Shown piece after piece: positions 11,752-21,895 of a DNA stretch of 64,000 nt (position 1 is the stretch's first letter; the number at the start of each line of letters is the position of its first letter). A model generated the notes under the pieces. That model was not told the DNA's origin. It made no database searches and saw only the letters and a list, made by a program, of their open reading frames with translations. The stretch covers positions 186,001 through 250,000 of the forward strand of contig OY723316.1 of the NCBI GenBank assembly GCA_963210315.1, in the 5' to 3' direction. A program made the translations under genes and the position numbers. Origin of the DNA: Rhynchopus euleeides. Its lineage: Eukaryota; Euglenozoa; Diplonemea; Diplonemida; Diplonemidae.

Positions 11752-14448
11752 GTGGAGTCGCAGATCCGGAGCTTCCTGGAGGCGGTTCCGGACAACGCGT
11801 TTACCGGAGCGGGCTGCAACGAGTCGACACTTGTGCAGCCTGGTGTTGGTGATCCTTCGGGGGTGTCGCGCGTGAGGAAGGATGACTGGGGTCCACATGT
11901 GCCTGCTGTGGTCATCGCGCCGCTCCGCAGCGAACCCCAGACGTGGTACGTCGCCTTGCATGTGCCCAAGGGCGGCTGCAAGGTGTGGAGCACCGACTGC
12001 TGTGAGGGGATTTACTCCGACCTGTCGGCTGCGGTGGAGGCCCTGATTCCACCTCCCCAGACAGAAGAGTGCAAACTTCTCGTCGTGAGGAGTCGGCCAT
12101 TGGTGGTATCGAAGGCGCGTGGATGTTCCACGCACCTGACGTACCCCAGAAGACTGCAGCGTCACCGCAGTGAGCTCTCCCTCAGCTCCCTGGCGGTGCC
12201 TGCCCTCGCATGGCGTGAGCGTTCGTTGGCCTACATCCGGGCAAAGGTCAACGAAGAGGTGGGTGCCCTGCAGGAGGTCGCGATCAGCCTGATCGACAGG
12301 TCCGTGTCGTTGGACCTTGAGGCTGTCATCAGGGGGTTGGAGGAGGCGGATGCGCCTGAGCGGGACCCGGGGGTGAAGTTGCGGCAGGATAACCTGAGGG
12401 AGCTGCTCGGCACAACGGATTGGTCGCTGATGCGCCGCCCCCTCGCTGTCACATACCTGGGGGACATGCTGTCGGCGGTGACAGACCTTGCACTGTCTGA
12501 GGTTTCAGATGAGACAGGGTTGGAACTGACGTTCTGGCAGCAGAGCGCCCGGCAGCGCATCATGAAGTTTGATGAACCTCGGACTAGCCGGTCCGACATC
12601 ATCCTCGACTCAGGGGAACTTGCGAGCCTCCGCAAGGCTGTGAAGAGCGGCAAGTGGCAATCGGGCAAGGAGGTGACGCTGCTCACCCAGCGAGTGGCAG
12701 AGCTGGAAGTTGCGCTGGAGGCAGCGCAGAAGGGGTGGTGTCCGCCGCCTCTTCCTCCGCAGCACAGCGACGATGCAGTGGACTCCGACGCACCACCTGA
12801 GGCTGACGACTCTGCCGGGAGTGTGGGTTCCGACAACCTGCTGGTTGACGGGTTGGACTCCGACGACATGCTGGCTGACGGGACCTCCGAGGACCTGCTG
12901 GCTGGCGCTCTGGTGAAGGGGGAGGGTGGTTTGGAGTGCAAGATATGCGGCACTACTCGCACGGCTGGGGGCAAGCCCTTCGTGGCAGAGGCGTCCCTGA
13001 AGTCGCATGTGAGTGGGAAGCACCAGATGACGTACGCCGCCTATCTGCAGTGGGGCTGCACTGGGACGGCCCTTCCCAGCAGCAAGAAGCGGCAGGGCGG
13101 CCCCAACAAGGAGGTGTCAAGTGGTGGCGAGTCGGATGATCTGTTCGAGTTACCTCGGCGCAAGCAGTTGCGGTCTTCGGGTGCTGTTCATGTGGAACAG
13201 CAAGTGAGGGAGGTCTTTCCTGGCCTGATGGTGGACAGCAGCCGTGGCGCGCAGCAGCTTGCCATGGATGATGAGGATATGGTCGACTTGGGGCCAGCGT
13301 CGGTGTCGCAGCGGGGCCCCGGGATCCAGCTGTCCGACCTGAGTAGCCGCTGTTGGCTGTTCCCGCGGGAACCGCTCGGGAGTGGCAGGAACACCTGCTA
13401 CCTGGCCGCATCTTTGCAGCTCCTGCGGCCATGTCTCGCACAGGTTCAGCAGCTGCCGCTTGACCTGACTGCCGAAATCTTTCCCCTGATGCACTGGGTG
13501 AAGTACAACCTGCGCGCGGGCTCTCACGTGCAGCTGGACGGGCTCCGCAGCCTGAAGGGCCTCTCTCCAGACGGTACCCACACCACGTTCGTGTTCGATG
13601 CGATGGAGAGGGCTCAGCTGAGTGTCGGGGGGGGCAGCTTCCTCGACGGGGAGATGCAGTGCGCTGGGGAGTTCCTGGGCTACTTCCTGGGTATTCTGCG
13701 GGAGGAGTGCTATCTCCTGCGTACCACCAGCACCGGGAACCAGCCGCCGCTGACGCCGCCGCTCCAGGTGGCAGTCAGGGAGACAAGGTCGTGCAAGAGT
13801 TGCGGGACCATCTCCTCGAGGTACCTGCGCCCAGCTTGGATGATGCAGTTCCCCCCCCAGGGTGGTCGCACCCTGCAGCAGCTTGCCTCGGCGTACGTGA
13901 GTGAGGAGACGGCCGTAGATGGTCCGTGCACCTCGTCGCCAAAGTGCACCTCGTTGAGAGGGGTGTCGAAGAGGGCGATGTGCATCGGTAACACCCTGCT
14001 GGTCTTCATCCAGCGGTTCGCGTGCGCCGGTGCTGGGCGCCCTCCGAGGTTCGTCACGGACAGGTGCGAGGTCCCACGGCTGCTCGAGTTGAGGGATTGC
14101 CTCAAAGAGGATGGCACCGCCACCTTCTCTTTCGGGGGCGCTGTGGTGTATGGGGGTATGCACTACACCGCATACAGCCAGGATGCGGACAGCGGTACCA
14201 TGGTCCACCTGGATGATGCCAGGGCGACCCACGTGTCCCGCTCCACTGCATTCCAGGATATGGCGTCGTCTGCTGTCCTCGTGCGGTATGAGAGGCACCC
14301 GGGGCAGTTGAACACGCAGCTGTGGACAGATATACAGGAATCTCTGTTCAACCAGGCTCAGGCTGAGGCTGCCGGCACAGAGACAGTCTCCGGGGAGGTC
14401 GAGGAGGAAAGGGCACTGCAAAAAGCCCTTGAAGCATCACGCCGATGA
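11752..14448 (+). CDS. USP-family deubiquitinase-like protein with C2H2 finger and C-terminal UIM, 5' end unresolved
   Basis: Predicted cysteine protease (peptidase family C19) that would remove ubiquitin from proteins. Numbering from 11752, the Cys box NTCYLAASLQLL places the nucleophile at C549. The His box GGMHYTAYS gives H804, followed by DDARATHVS and a final AVLVRYER. A CKSCG...C...C zinc pair lies between them. Upstream are a Ser/Asp-rich acidic linker (about 345-390) and a C2H2-type finger (C396-x2-C-x19-H-x4-H). The last residues, EERALQKALEASRR, fit a ubiquitin-interacting motif. The stop is TGA at 14446. No ATG occurs in frame before 12429, although the frame stays open into the 51-bp array, so the true start is either in an unseen upstream exon or at 12429, which would lose 225 residues. 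Both 51-bp arrays flank the gene. The USP assignment is firm; activity and host versus mobile-element status are inference. Confidence 0.82.
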   Translation: MESQIRSFLEAVPDNAFTGAGCNESTLVQPGVGDPSGVSRVRKDDWGPHVPAVVIAPLRSEPQTWYVALHVPKGGCKVWSTDCCEGIYSDLSAAVEALIPPPQTEECKLLVVRSRPLVVSKARGCSTHLTYPRRLQRHRSELSLSSLAVPALAWRERSLAYIRAKVNEEVGALQEVAISLIDRSVSLDLEAVIRGLEEADAPERDPGVKLRQDNLRELLGTTDWSLMRRPLAVTYLGDMLSAVTDLALSEVSDETGLELTFWQQSARQRIMKFDEPRTSRSDIILDSGELASLRKAVKSGKWQSGKEVTLLTQRVAELEVALEAAQKGWCPPPLPPQHSDDAVDSDAPPEADDSAGSVGSDNLLVDGLDSDDMLADGTSEDLLAGALVKGEGGLECKICGTTRTAGGKPFVAEASLKSHVSGKHQMTYAAYLQWGCTGTALPSSKKRQGGPNKEVSSGGESDDLFELPRRKQLRSSGAVHVEQQVREVFPGLMVDSSRGAQQLAMDDEDMVDLGPASVSQRGPGIQLSDLSSRCWLFPREPLGSGRNTCYLAASLQLLRPCLAQVQQLPLDLTAEIFPLMHWVKYNLRAGSHVQLDGLRSLKGLSPDGTHTTFVFDAMERAQLSVGGGSFLDGEMQCAGEFLGYFLGILREECYLLRTTSTGNQPPLTPPLQVAVRETRSCKSCGTISSRYLRPAWMMQFPPQGGRTLQQLASAYVSEETAVDGPCTSSPKCTSLRGVSKRAMCIGNTLLVFIQRFACAGAGRPPRFVTDRCEVPRLLELRDCLKEDGTATFSFGGAVVYGGMHYTAYSQDADSGTMVHLDDARATHVSRSTAFQDMASSAVLVRYERHPGQLNTQLWTDIQESLFNQAQAEAAGTETVSGEVEEERALQKALEASRR

Positions 14449-15388
14449 TCACGGTCGGTAAAAGGCGGGGCAACCGTGCTTCAAGAATTCCTTGAATAGT
14501 TCCTCCGTATGTTATGCGTTGACGACGCCGCCAGCCTGCTGCTTCAAATTAATGTGAGTGAGGAGCACATGTGTGAGCACAAGATAGAAGCGGGCAACAA
14601 ACACATTCTGTGGTTTTTTTCTTCCATGTGGTGCGTGAAGCCCTGCGTGGGTAAGTACTTTTGCGGATTTGTGCGGGGCTGGTCGTTTTCTTCTCTTTTT
14701 TGAGCACATTTATGATGCGTAAAAGTGTAGGAGTGCTTCCGACGATCCTGTTCCTTTTCTGTGTGTCTAGCTATCTCGTGTTCACATGTGCTCCACACCC
14801 ACATCAAAGCAGCAGGCTCTAGGGTGGTGGAAGCGTCAACGCATCATTAAGGAAGAAGGAAGCACGGTTGCTACGCTTTCTGCTTTTCTGAGGGTCCCCT
14901 CCCACTTGTGCGTGTCATTCTCTTGCCTCTCAAGGTTCGTTCTGGATCAGACTTCAGTTTTTCTCACCAGGCCCGGAAGCAGTCGGACTAACAAGCGTGT
15001 CTGCAGCCCCATTCCCCCAACCCCTCCCGACCGTCCCGACGCCACCCTACCCATTGACTCGCGAGCACTTTGTCATTTATTGCAGCCGCACACTTCCGGA
15101 TTCTTTGACACTTCCCCGACAGGTTATCAGGTTTGGCGCCGTGTGGTGAGGACAGTGTTGGATTCTGCGTTCGTGAGGGCGGAACCATCTGACTTCGTAC
15201 CTGGGGCTGCCAAGGGCCGACCTGCTGCGTGCCCCCCTGTGTCTAGGGTGTATGTGTGCTGGAACAGCCCCACCACCCCATTGTGGCAGGCAGGAGGGGT
15301 ACGAGAGGGGGAAAACTGACCAAAAACAGCACTTTAATTTTGCCCACTTTTTTGCTCTGCTAAAATCCTAAGACTAGGGCCACCCTAC
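14449..15388. other. Intergenic region, no gene seen
   Basis: No coding frame with recognisable features. It contains one copy of a 52-bp dispersed repeat (14824-14876) described separately. The right end grades into the third 51-bp array. Confidence 0.5.
14824..14876 (+). repeat. 52-bp dispersed repeat (family R2)
   Basis: Nearly identical, in inverse orientation, to 29592-29646 (core GAAGCGTCAACGCATCATTA, then a GAAGGAAGCAC segment and TTGCTACGCTTT). A more diverged inverse copy is at about 38160-38210 and a weaker direct one at 35268-35335. Two copies read KRQRIIKEEGSTVATL in one frame, but I see no gene around them. Confidence 0.75.
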
Positions 15389-15632
15389 TGTCTCACCCTC
15401 TGAGAGTGTCACAATGGGTATGTATGAGTCACGCGGCTGTGTCTCACCCTATGAGAGTGTCACAATGGGTATGTATGAGTCACGCGGTTGTGTCTCACCC
15501 TATGAGAGTGTCACAATGGGTATGTATGAGTCACGCGGCTGTGTCTCACCCTATGAGAGTGTCACAATGGGTATGTATGAGTCACGCGAATGTGTCCCAC
15601 CCTATGAGAGTGTCACAATGGGTATGTAGGAG
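15389..15632. repeat. Third 51-bp array, about 4.7 units, right of the USP-like gene
   Basis: gtcacgcg recurs at 15428, 15479, 15530 and 15581, exactly 51 bp apart. The unit shares gtcacgcggctgtgtct and gagagtg with the arrays at 1-10806 and 11431-11751. Frames running through it (for example 15406-16482) are products of the 3-fold period and are not genes. Confidence 0.93.
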
Positions 15633-17993
15633 GTCTCTTGGTTACCTGAAGTGGTGTGTGTGGGCGCACAAGAAGCGAACTGGCGAAGCACTGCATGTGG
15701 CATCAACCCCACTTCGTCTGATAGCAACACAACTCCTTGTTAAGCCGCACGCACCCCCCTGCGCCCCTGTCTGGTCGGGGACTTGCAAGATGGTGCTGGG
15801 AGACTTGCTTTTCCATTCACTCTCGTCTATCAGAACCCCCTGCCCGCCGACCGTCCTGTGCGCGGGTCGTGAGTGGGACCATGTTGCGGTTGCGGGTGCG
15901 AGCCGAAGTCGCGGCGGTGTAGCGCGTCGGGTGTGGGGTTGTGGCGTGTGGTCGGAGCGTTGGTATGCACGTTTTTTGCGCTGGGTGTCAGTGGGTGATT
16001 GGCTGTGCGACGTGCAGACTTGCTGGATTGGGTGCGGATTCAGGGGAGCCGCGGCGACACCTGGGGTGAGCGGCTGCGGTATGTTTGGGGTGGCATCGCT
16101 CTTCGACGCAGTGGTGTGCACCGACGCGCATCGGCGCTGTGTCTCGGCGCTGCCAGAGGCATTTTTGTGTTGGAGGTGCGCGCGATGGCTTCGGCCGCGG
16201 TATCACCCGTGGCATGCAGACTCACCGCGAGGCCCTCCTTCGCTCCCTTCTGCTTGTCCGTGCGCCCTTGTGACACAGGCTTGTCTCTCCATGCCTGTCC
16301 GTTTGGGGTCCAGGTTGCAGACTTCCTTCCGGGATGAAGACAGTCTGCCAATTCCTGTCATTATTCCTGAGTGCCTGTCTTGTGGCAGCCGAGGGTTCTT
16401 TGCTCCTGTGTGTGTACATGTGCTTCGTATTCAGCATCCCTTGTTGTGTGAGTTCCAAGCTTGTCCTTCATTCCCTAATTGATTCTGGCAGGATGCGAAT
16501 GACAGAGCAAGATCGGTGAGTCATCTGCCTGTGGACCCTGCCCCCCAACCTGCCTCAATCCCCCACCCGAAGCCGTGATCATCTGAACTCCGCATTGCCA
16601 GCCACCCCACCCCAGTGGCCACACACACAGACAGATGTGACCCCCAGCGTACAGAGAGCAGGTTCCATGGAGGTCCTTCTGACAGGGAAGCCGTGACAAG
16701 GCCCCATTCGGGCGTGAATTCCATGTGGTGGGCCCTCCTCGCATCCGCTCGTCATGTGGGTGTGATTCCGGAGTCGTGTGTTCGGTTGCATTCCTGTCGG
16801 CCACCTCGGCGGCCCGCATTTTCGGGTGAAAACCCCGATTTTGGCAGAGTCGGAGGTGTTCCGGGGGTGGTGGGGCCCCAAAACGGGAGAAAAATGCACC
16901 AATATTTTTGCCCAGAAAAAAGTTTGTGAGAAACGGCTGGAAAAATCACAGCTTGCCACCCTCTACAAAATAATTTTCGTGACACTTTTTTTAGCTGACA
17001 AGGAGGGGGTTATGCCTTCTCTAGGTCGGGGTGATGGCCATTCTGCCCTTGTGAACCCCTGTGTGCCCTGTTTGGGACCCCATGTGGGGTGATAGAGAGG
17101 TGGTGAAGTGCCCCCCTGGACCCCCAGACCCCGAGAAACACCGAAAAGTGGCAGTCTCGATGTGTGGTGGGGTCCGATTCCCCGTTTTTTCGGCCGAAAT
17201 CGGACCAAATAATTTCGGAGACACAATTTTATTAGGGATCTCTGTTAGCTACGCACCTGCTACACGTCCTAAAAACTATCCCGGTGTGTGAGTGCAGTGT
17301 AATGTGAAACAATGAAGTTGGAAGGATGCAGATGATGGGTCTTGTGTGTGAGCGCGTGCCGAATGAGGTATGTCTTGTGTATGTCTGGGGGCGGGCTGAT
17401 CCACCGTCACATTCACAGGATGATCAGCGTCAAGCAGGTGGAATATGCCTCATGGGGAATCGCCACTTAAAATGTAGGATAACGCGCCGAGTGTACCTCT
17501 TTTGACCGGGTCACTGAGAGCTATGGATCAAGTTACCGTCGATATCCTGTACCGTCGATAGCGTTGATGCCTTGGGTTCCTCGGATATGCCGTCCGTCAA
17601 ATTCTTCTTCCTCCAACACACACTGTGACACAGGAACACACAACCAATGCAGATCAATATGAGCACCATCAGTGTTAAGCCCCATTCCCTGTTCCCAAGG
17701 CAGGGCAGCCGGCATGGTGACATGACGGCTGAGTGGTGAGGGGCACGAACATGTCGGACAATCACGCCAAGTCCCCAGTGACTCAGTAGACTAGTAGTAG
17801 ATATACCCCCACTACAAAACACCTGCTTTCCCTTTCCCTCCTTCCCCTCCGCCATTCATTCGTACAAAAATCAACGATACAGGAGCACAAAGTGTATGGT
17901 GTCAAGGAGAGACTACGTATTACGTACAGACACCTGGTCGTGTTTCAGTGATACTGTGTTGCGGTCCAACCACCAAGCCACTGACAGACAACT
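15633..17993. other. Intergenic region with dispersed repeats, no gene seen
   Basis: About 2.4 kb without a convincing coding frame. 15783-15835 is a partial copy of dispersed repeat R1 (gagacttgcttttccattcactctcg). 17672-17748 is the partner of the ~100-bp repeat at 11247-11362. 16800-17240 is A/T-run-rich in the same style as 10810-11220, possibly an old diverged copy. Confidence 0.5.
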
Positions 17994-18128
17994 GCTACAC
18001 ACCCTCCCATTGTGCATTGATCTGCCTTGTACAGCATATCTGGTGTAGTGACTACAAAAAGGACTAACATTGCAAGAAGGTGCTGGGAGGGCTTGCCTTT
18101 TCCATTCACTCTCGACGATCAAACCCCC
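17994..18128 (+). repeat. Dispersed repeat R1, uninterrupted copy
   Basis: Contains gtgcattgatctgcc, then ggtgtagtgactacaaaaag, then gactaacattg, gaaggtgctggga and ccattcactctcgacgatca. 46222-46313 is another uninterrupted copy of the right part. Halves of the same repeat lie at 30072-30213 and 34777-34846, and partial copies at 15783, 34845 and 35588. This copy is the empty-site reference for the insertion at 30214-34776. Confidence 0.85.
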
Positions 18129-18627
18129 TCCCCATTCCCATCCCCATTTATCATCTTCACCAGCCCAACACCCCACCCCACCCCACCCCAGCAGGATCAC
18201 ATTTTGTCGAGAGTTCCTCCACCCCCTACACCCTACTCACTCCTCCCTACCCCACCCCCCCCCCCCCCGGGTGGCACATCACGGTGGGATCTTGTAAATT
18301 TTACATGTATAACTACAAGTATATACATGTATTACACGGTGGACTCCAGCGGCCCTAGCGGGAGTCTGGGAGCGGGAGTCTGAGCGGGTGTCAAAGACTC
18401 CCGCTAGGGGGAGTCTGACTCCCCCTAGCGGGAGTCTTTTCACCTATTTTCATCCATTTTTCCCATGATATAGTTACAGTCTACTGGCGTGGGGGGTAAA
18501 ATCATGGTGGAAGAGGGATGGGGAGGGGCTTGTTTTGCTTCTGTCAGTTTCCCCGGACTCTGGACTACCTACCTATTCTCCTGGTAGCGGCTGCACCTGC
18601 GGAGGTGAGCGGTTAGAATTTGAGGTG

Positions 18628-19494
18628 TCAAAGTGCGGCCATCGCCTGTCGTAGTTGTGTTACACCTTGGGCAAGACAAGCCATCCTGCAGGCCTCATCT
18701 TCTTCGTCAGAACTGTCATCCCCCTCCTGCTGTGCGCGTTGGTCAAGCGTGCTCAAAGTCGCCTCGGATGACACGAATGGTGTGAAAGTCGCCCCCAGCG
18801 GGATTGGCATTTTGCACAAGCAGAGCGATAATTTGCGGTGTCCTTCGGGGAACCGGAACAGGAAGTAGGGCGCGCTGATGGGTTCAACGAAGTCCTGTGT
18901 GTTGCAGTGCACAAACCCCTTCTGCAGCTGTGTCAACTGTGTGCAAAGAACATACACAGCCAATCTATGAGCGTGTCGGGTGTGCAGACACGGACACAGG
19001 ATGACTTCTCTATACCCGAGGATCCCGTCCTGCGACAGGTGCGCAACCTTCCAAGGCATGCCCGATGCGCGCCGCTTCTCTTCTGCCATCGCAAGATCTC
19101 TCTCGTAAGTTGCGGAGCTGGCGATTGTAACGGCATCTTTCTTGCGATGTCCGTTCACTGCTTCTTCAAATTCGTCGTTGTTCTGCAGAGGCACTGCATC
19201 TTCTGGAGCCCACCAATGATGGAGACTGTGTACGTAGGCATTGCGCGTTGATCCCTTTTCGGCATGCTCCATCAACCAGTGAAATATATGCCCTGAGATC
19301 CGAGCACGCAAGAAGGGAATCCGGGCTGACTCATCCTTGCATCCCCAGAAGCGCCAGGGGATGTCTGCATACCGGAAATGCATGAGGTCTGCAAGGGAGA
19401 CAAAGAGGTAGCGGAACAAGCCCTTGTAGGTGTGTCCTGTGACAGGCAAGCACGACCTTCCGGAACTGAGCACCTGTCCCATGCTGCGACACAT
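18628..19494 (-). CDS. Unrecognised transposon-borne protein, C-terminal exon candidate
   Basis: A 288-codon open frame inside the 3-kb TIR element. The coding-like part starts around GHTYKGLFRYLF and includes WRFWGCKDESARIPFLRARI and WLMEHAEKGSTRNAYVHSLHHWW. The C-terminus is acidic (GDDSSDEEDEA) and ends at TAG 18628. It has an ATG at 19494, but the sequence before the GHTYKG segment looks like intron or decayed sequence, so the true exon start is uncertain. I see no DDE triad or other diagnostic motif. By position it is probably the element's own protein; whether it is a transposase or an accessory protein cannot be decided. Confidence 0.45.
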   Translation of the reverse strand: MCRSMGQVLSSGRSCLPVTGHTYKGLFRYLFVSLADLMHFRYADIPWRFWGCKDESARIPFLRARISGHIFHWLMEHAEKGSTRNAYVHSLHHWWAPEDAVPLQNNDEFEEAVNGHRKKDAVTIASSATYERDLAMAEEKRRASGMPWKVAHLSQDGILGYREVILCPCLHTRHAHRLAVYVLCTQLTQLQKGFVHCNTQDFVEPISAPYFLFRFPEGHRKLSLCLCKMPIPLGATFTPFVSSEATLSTLDQRAQQEGDDSSDEEDEACRMACLAQGVTQLRQAMAAL

Positions 19495-19548
19495 TCAGTG
19501 CAAGGTTTGTACAGGTCTTGTCGAATATTTTTTTGTTGTCTCATCCAG

Positions 19549-20209
19549 CAGGGGTGGAGCTTGAAATATGGGGTTGCGGGCTGGATCGGGTCAGATCGGG
19601 TCAGCCAATTTTTTCTTATGGGTTCCCCCCCGGTTCGTCTCAGAGATCAGTGCTCGGGCCCAGCCTCCCGCGAGGTACCGGAACCGATATGCAGCCCCGG
19701 ACGCGCAAGGACTTGGTTACAAGACAAACACATGCCGTAGGGGGGGTCTGGGAGGCGGAGCTCCCAGCCGCCGGAGGCCACGGTAGTGAACATCTGTGAC
19801 TTGCGGGCGTACGGATTCTGTGTGAGTTGGCTGCGTCCTCCTGAGGATACTGAGATTCCCTGATGTAAAGGGCTTGGGTACAAGACAGGCACATGCCACA
19901 GGGGGGTCTGGGGGGCGGAGCCCCCCAGCCACCGGAGGCCACGGTAGTAAACGTCTGTTGCACGGTACGGGTTGGGCAGCTTCATTTGTCCTCTATTGTG
20001 ACTGTTTGAGGCCTGTGCTCATGTCGCTGGGGTCACTTTGCTCACGAAACGCCTCCTGGTCACCTTGAGGCCCCAAGGCGAGGAGCCAACTTTTCCGGTT
20101 TCCCGAAAATCTATATTTTTTTTTCTTTTTACCCCTGACCTGATTTTTTGTGAGGGCCTGCAGAAAATCAGGTCAGCTGACCCGAAAAAACCCCCAAGCT
20201 CCACCCCTG
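19549..20209. mobile_element. Non-autonomous hAT element, 661 bp
   Basis: 15-bp perfect terminal inverted repeats CAGGGGTGGAGCTTG (19549-19563 and 20195-20209) with an 8-bp target duplication TCATCCAG (19541-19548 and 20210-20217), diagnostic of the hAT superfamily. Inside are two tandem copies of a ~185-bp unit containing a GC-rich hairpin (tctggggggcggagcccccc and ccggaggccacggtag). The same unit occurs as a dimer in the hAT at 44681 and once, inverted, at about 36165-36290. No coding capacity. It splits the minus-strand reading frame of its host element, so it is the youngest of the three nested insertions. Confidence 0.95.
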
Positions 20210-20217
20210 TCATCCAG

Positions 20218-20433
20218 TACCCTGATCAGCCGCATGGCGAGCCCCTTGCAGTCATGGAGTGCTGGGGTGACGTAGCGGGCATTGGGAAGCACACCTGCCA
20301 AGAGGGAGGGGTAGCCAGCCTCTTTCATCTCAGAGAGAGTCAGGTGCGGGTATCGATGCACCTGTTGATACCAGCGTTCTTCTGGGATGTCGCACAGTGA
20401 GCATCGGTGCCCTCGCCCCCCGCATCGCCTCAT
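20218..20433 (-). CDS. Unrecognised transposon-borne protein, exon interrupted by the hAT
   Basis: Minus-strand frame with ATG at 20433 reading CSLCDIPEERWYQQVHRYPHL...LAMRLIRVLD and then running into the hAT insertion at 20209. With the hAT and one 8-bp duplication removed, the frame continues as DETTKKYSTRP on the far side before a stop. The next coding-like segment is the 288-codon frame. It is probably part of the same broken element-encoded gene. No family recognised. Confidence 0.4.
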
Positions 20434-20698
20434 TGTTGCCCACTGCTGATCTATACTCCCGCTAGCGGGAGTTGGACTCCCCCTAGTTGAGACTCCCGAA
20501 AAGAGTTAAACCCGGTAGTGGTACCCTACCCCCGCTGGAGTCCACCGTGCAAGGCCGGATCAGCCCACGGGTGGGTTTGAGGAAGAAATCTGGGGGGGCA
20601 AATTTTGCTGCGACTTCCGGTTTCACCCGGCCGAACTCCAGCATCTATCCAGACCCACGGTGCCAAGCCGTTCGCCCGTGTCGCGATCATTCGCGGCT

Positions 20699-21079
20699 TC
20701 AGGCTGCCCCCGACGACACGTTTGTATCCTGCACCTTGCCATACTTCGCCTCCACCTTGTATATGACGGAGAGCGCCCTCCTTCCGCATCGTTGCGACTT
20801 CCCTGACAGCGAACTTATCCATGTCAGGGAAGACATGGCGATGATTGCGTTGGCCACCTGGGTGCTGTGCTGGTGGAGCTCCTTGCTCAACACCGTTGCT
20901 AGGAGCCTTCTAATGGATCCCAGTGTCAGCACACTGCCCCCTTTTTTAACAGGGAAGGCCGTGCAAAAATCATGCACAATGTTCGTCGCCTCCGCAGCCT
21001 CGGGACTCTCTGCGCTCTTCTTCTTCTTAATCGACTTTGCCGCCGGCTTCGCTGCCGGCTTCGTTGTCGTCTTCCCCAT
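20699..21079 (-). CDS. Unrecognised transposon-borne protein, basic N-terminal exon candidate
   Basis: Minus-strand frame starting at ATG 21079 with a strongly basic Lys/Ala/Pro tail (MGKTTTKPAAKPAAK, then IKKKKSAESPEAAEA) followed by a possible helical segment VLTLGSIRRLLATVLSKEL. A second minus frame over 20640-20822 also looks coding, so a splice site or frame change near 20830 is possible. It is placed as the first exon of the nested element's gene because of position and strand only. Confidence 0.35.
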   Translation of the reverse strand: MGKTTTKPAAKPAAKSIKKKKSAESPEAAEATNIVHDFCTAFPVKKGGSVLTLGSIRRLLATVLSKELHQHSTQVANAIIAMSSLTWISSLSGKSQRCGRRALSVIYKVEAKYGKVQDTNVSSGAA

Positions 21080-21330
21080 TTTTGTGAATCAGGTCTGCGA
21101 GCTGGGATGGGTGGAAACGTCCGTTTCGTTTGGTGTGGCTGTACTTCAGTGACGAGTGCCACATTGCATAGGTATCATGGGAAAAATGAGTGAAAATAGG
21201 TGAAAAGACTCCCGCTAGGGGGAGTCTGACTCCCCCTAGCGGGAGTCTATACTCCCGCTAGCGGGAGTTGGACTCCCCCTAGTTGAGACTCCCGAAAAGG
21301 GTTACCCTACCCCCGCTGGAGTCCACCGTG

Positions 21331-21895
21331 TATACATGTATAATACTTGCATGTCAACTATTATACATGTATAATACATGTATATGCCTGAAATATACAT
21401 GTAAAATACATGTATATCAAGTAAAAATACAAGTATAATACTTGCATGTCAACTATTATACTTGTATTTTTACTTGATATACATGTATTTTACATGTATA
21501 TTTCAGGCATTTACATGTATTTTACATGTATAATACTTGTCATGCAAGTATTATACATGTAAAATACTTGCATGACAAGTAAAATACATGTATAATACTT
21601 GCATGCAAGTAAAATACATGTATTTTACTTGCATGCAAGTATTTTACTTGTCATGCAAGTATTTTACATGTATAATACTTGCATGACAAGTATTATACAT
21701 GTAAAATACATGTAAATGCCTGAAATATACATGTAAAATACATGTATATCAAGTAAAAATACAAGTATAATAGTTGACATGCAAGTATTATACTTGTATT
21801 TTTACTTGATATACATGTATTTTACATGTATATTTCAGGCATATACATGTATTATACATGTATAATAGTTGACATGCAAGTATTATACATGTATA
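21331..21895. repeat. Giant near-perfect AT-rich palindrome
   Basis: 21331 pairs with 21895, with arms built from acatgtat, aagtat and cttgcatg words. Symmetry is broken by a single 11-bp length difference near the centre (about 21588-21620). Each arm contains a smaller palindrome (about 21388-21506 and 21719-21839) whose outer words are cctgaaatatacatg and its complement. It forms most of the palindromic MITE. Confidence 0.92.

Larger units (their letters stand above)
18335..21330. mobile_element. 3-kb TIR element with CACGGTGGACTCC ends, nested in the palindromic MITE
   Basis: Terminal inverted repeats CACGGTGGACTCCAGCGG at 18335-18352 and 21313-21330 are flanked by a TA duplication (18333-18334, 21331-21332). 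Subterminal sequences are also inverted copies: clusters of the hairpin motif ctagcgggagtct and the stretch ttttcacctattttca (18430-18468 against 21175-21215). A further copy of the right end (about 20452-20549) lies inside, an internal duplication. Three minus-strand ORFs within may belong to its own gene. A 661-bp hAT element has inserted at 19549. The shared CACGGTGG start suggests the same superfamily as the MITE around it. Confidence 0.87.

Noticed and set aside
15406-16482. 358-codon frame beginning MSQWVCMSHAAVSHP
   Set aside because: The repetitive start is the 51-bp array. The remainder lacks any domain and has cysteine/arginine-rich composition typical of noncoding GC-rich DNA.
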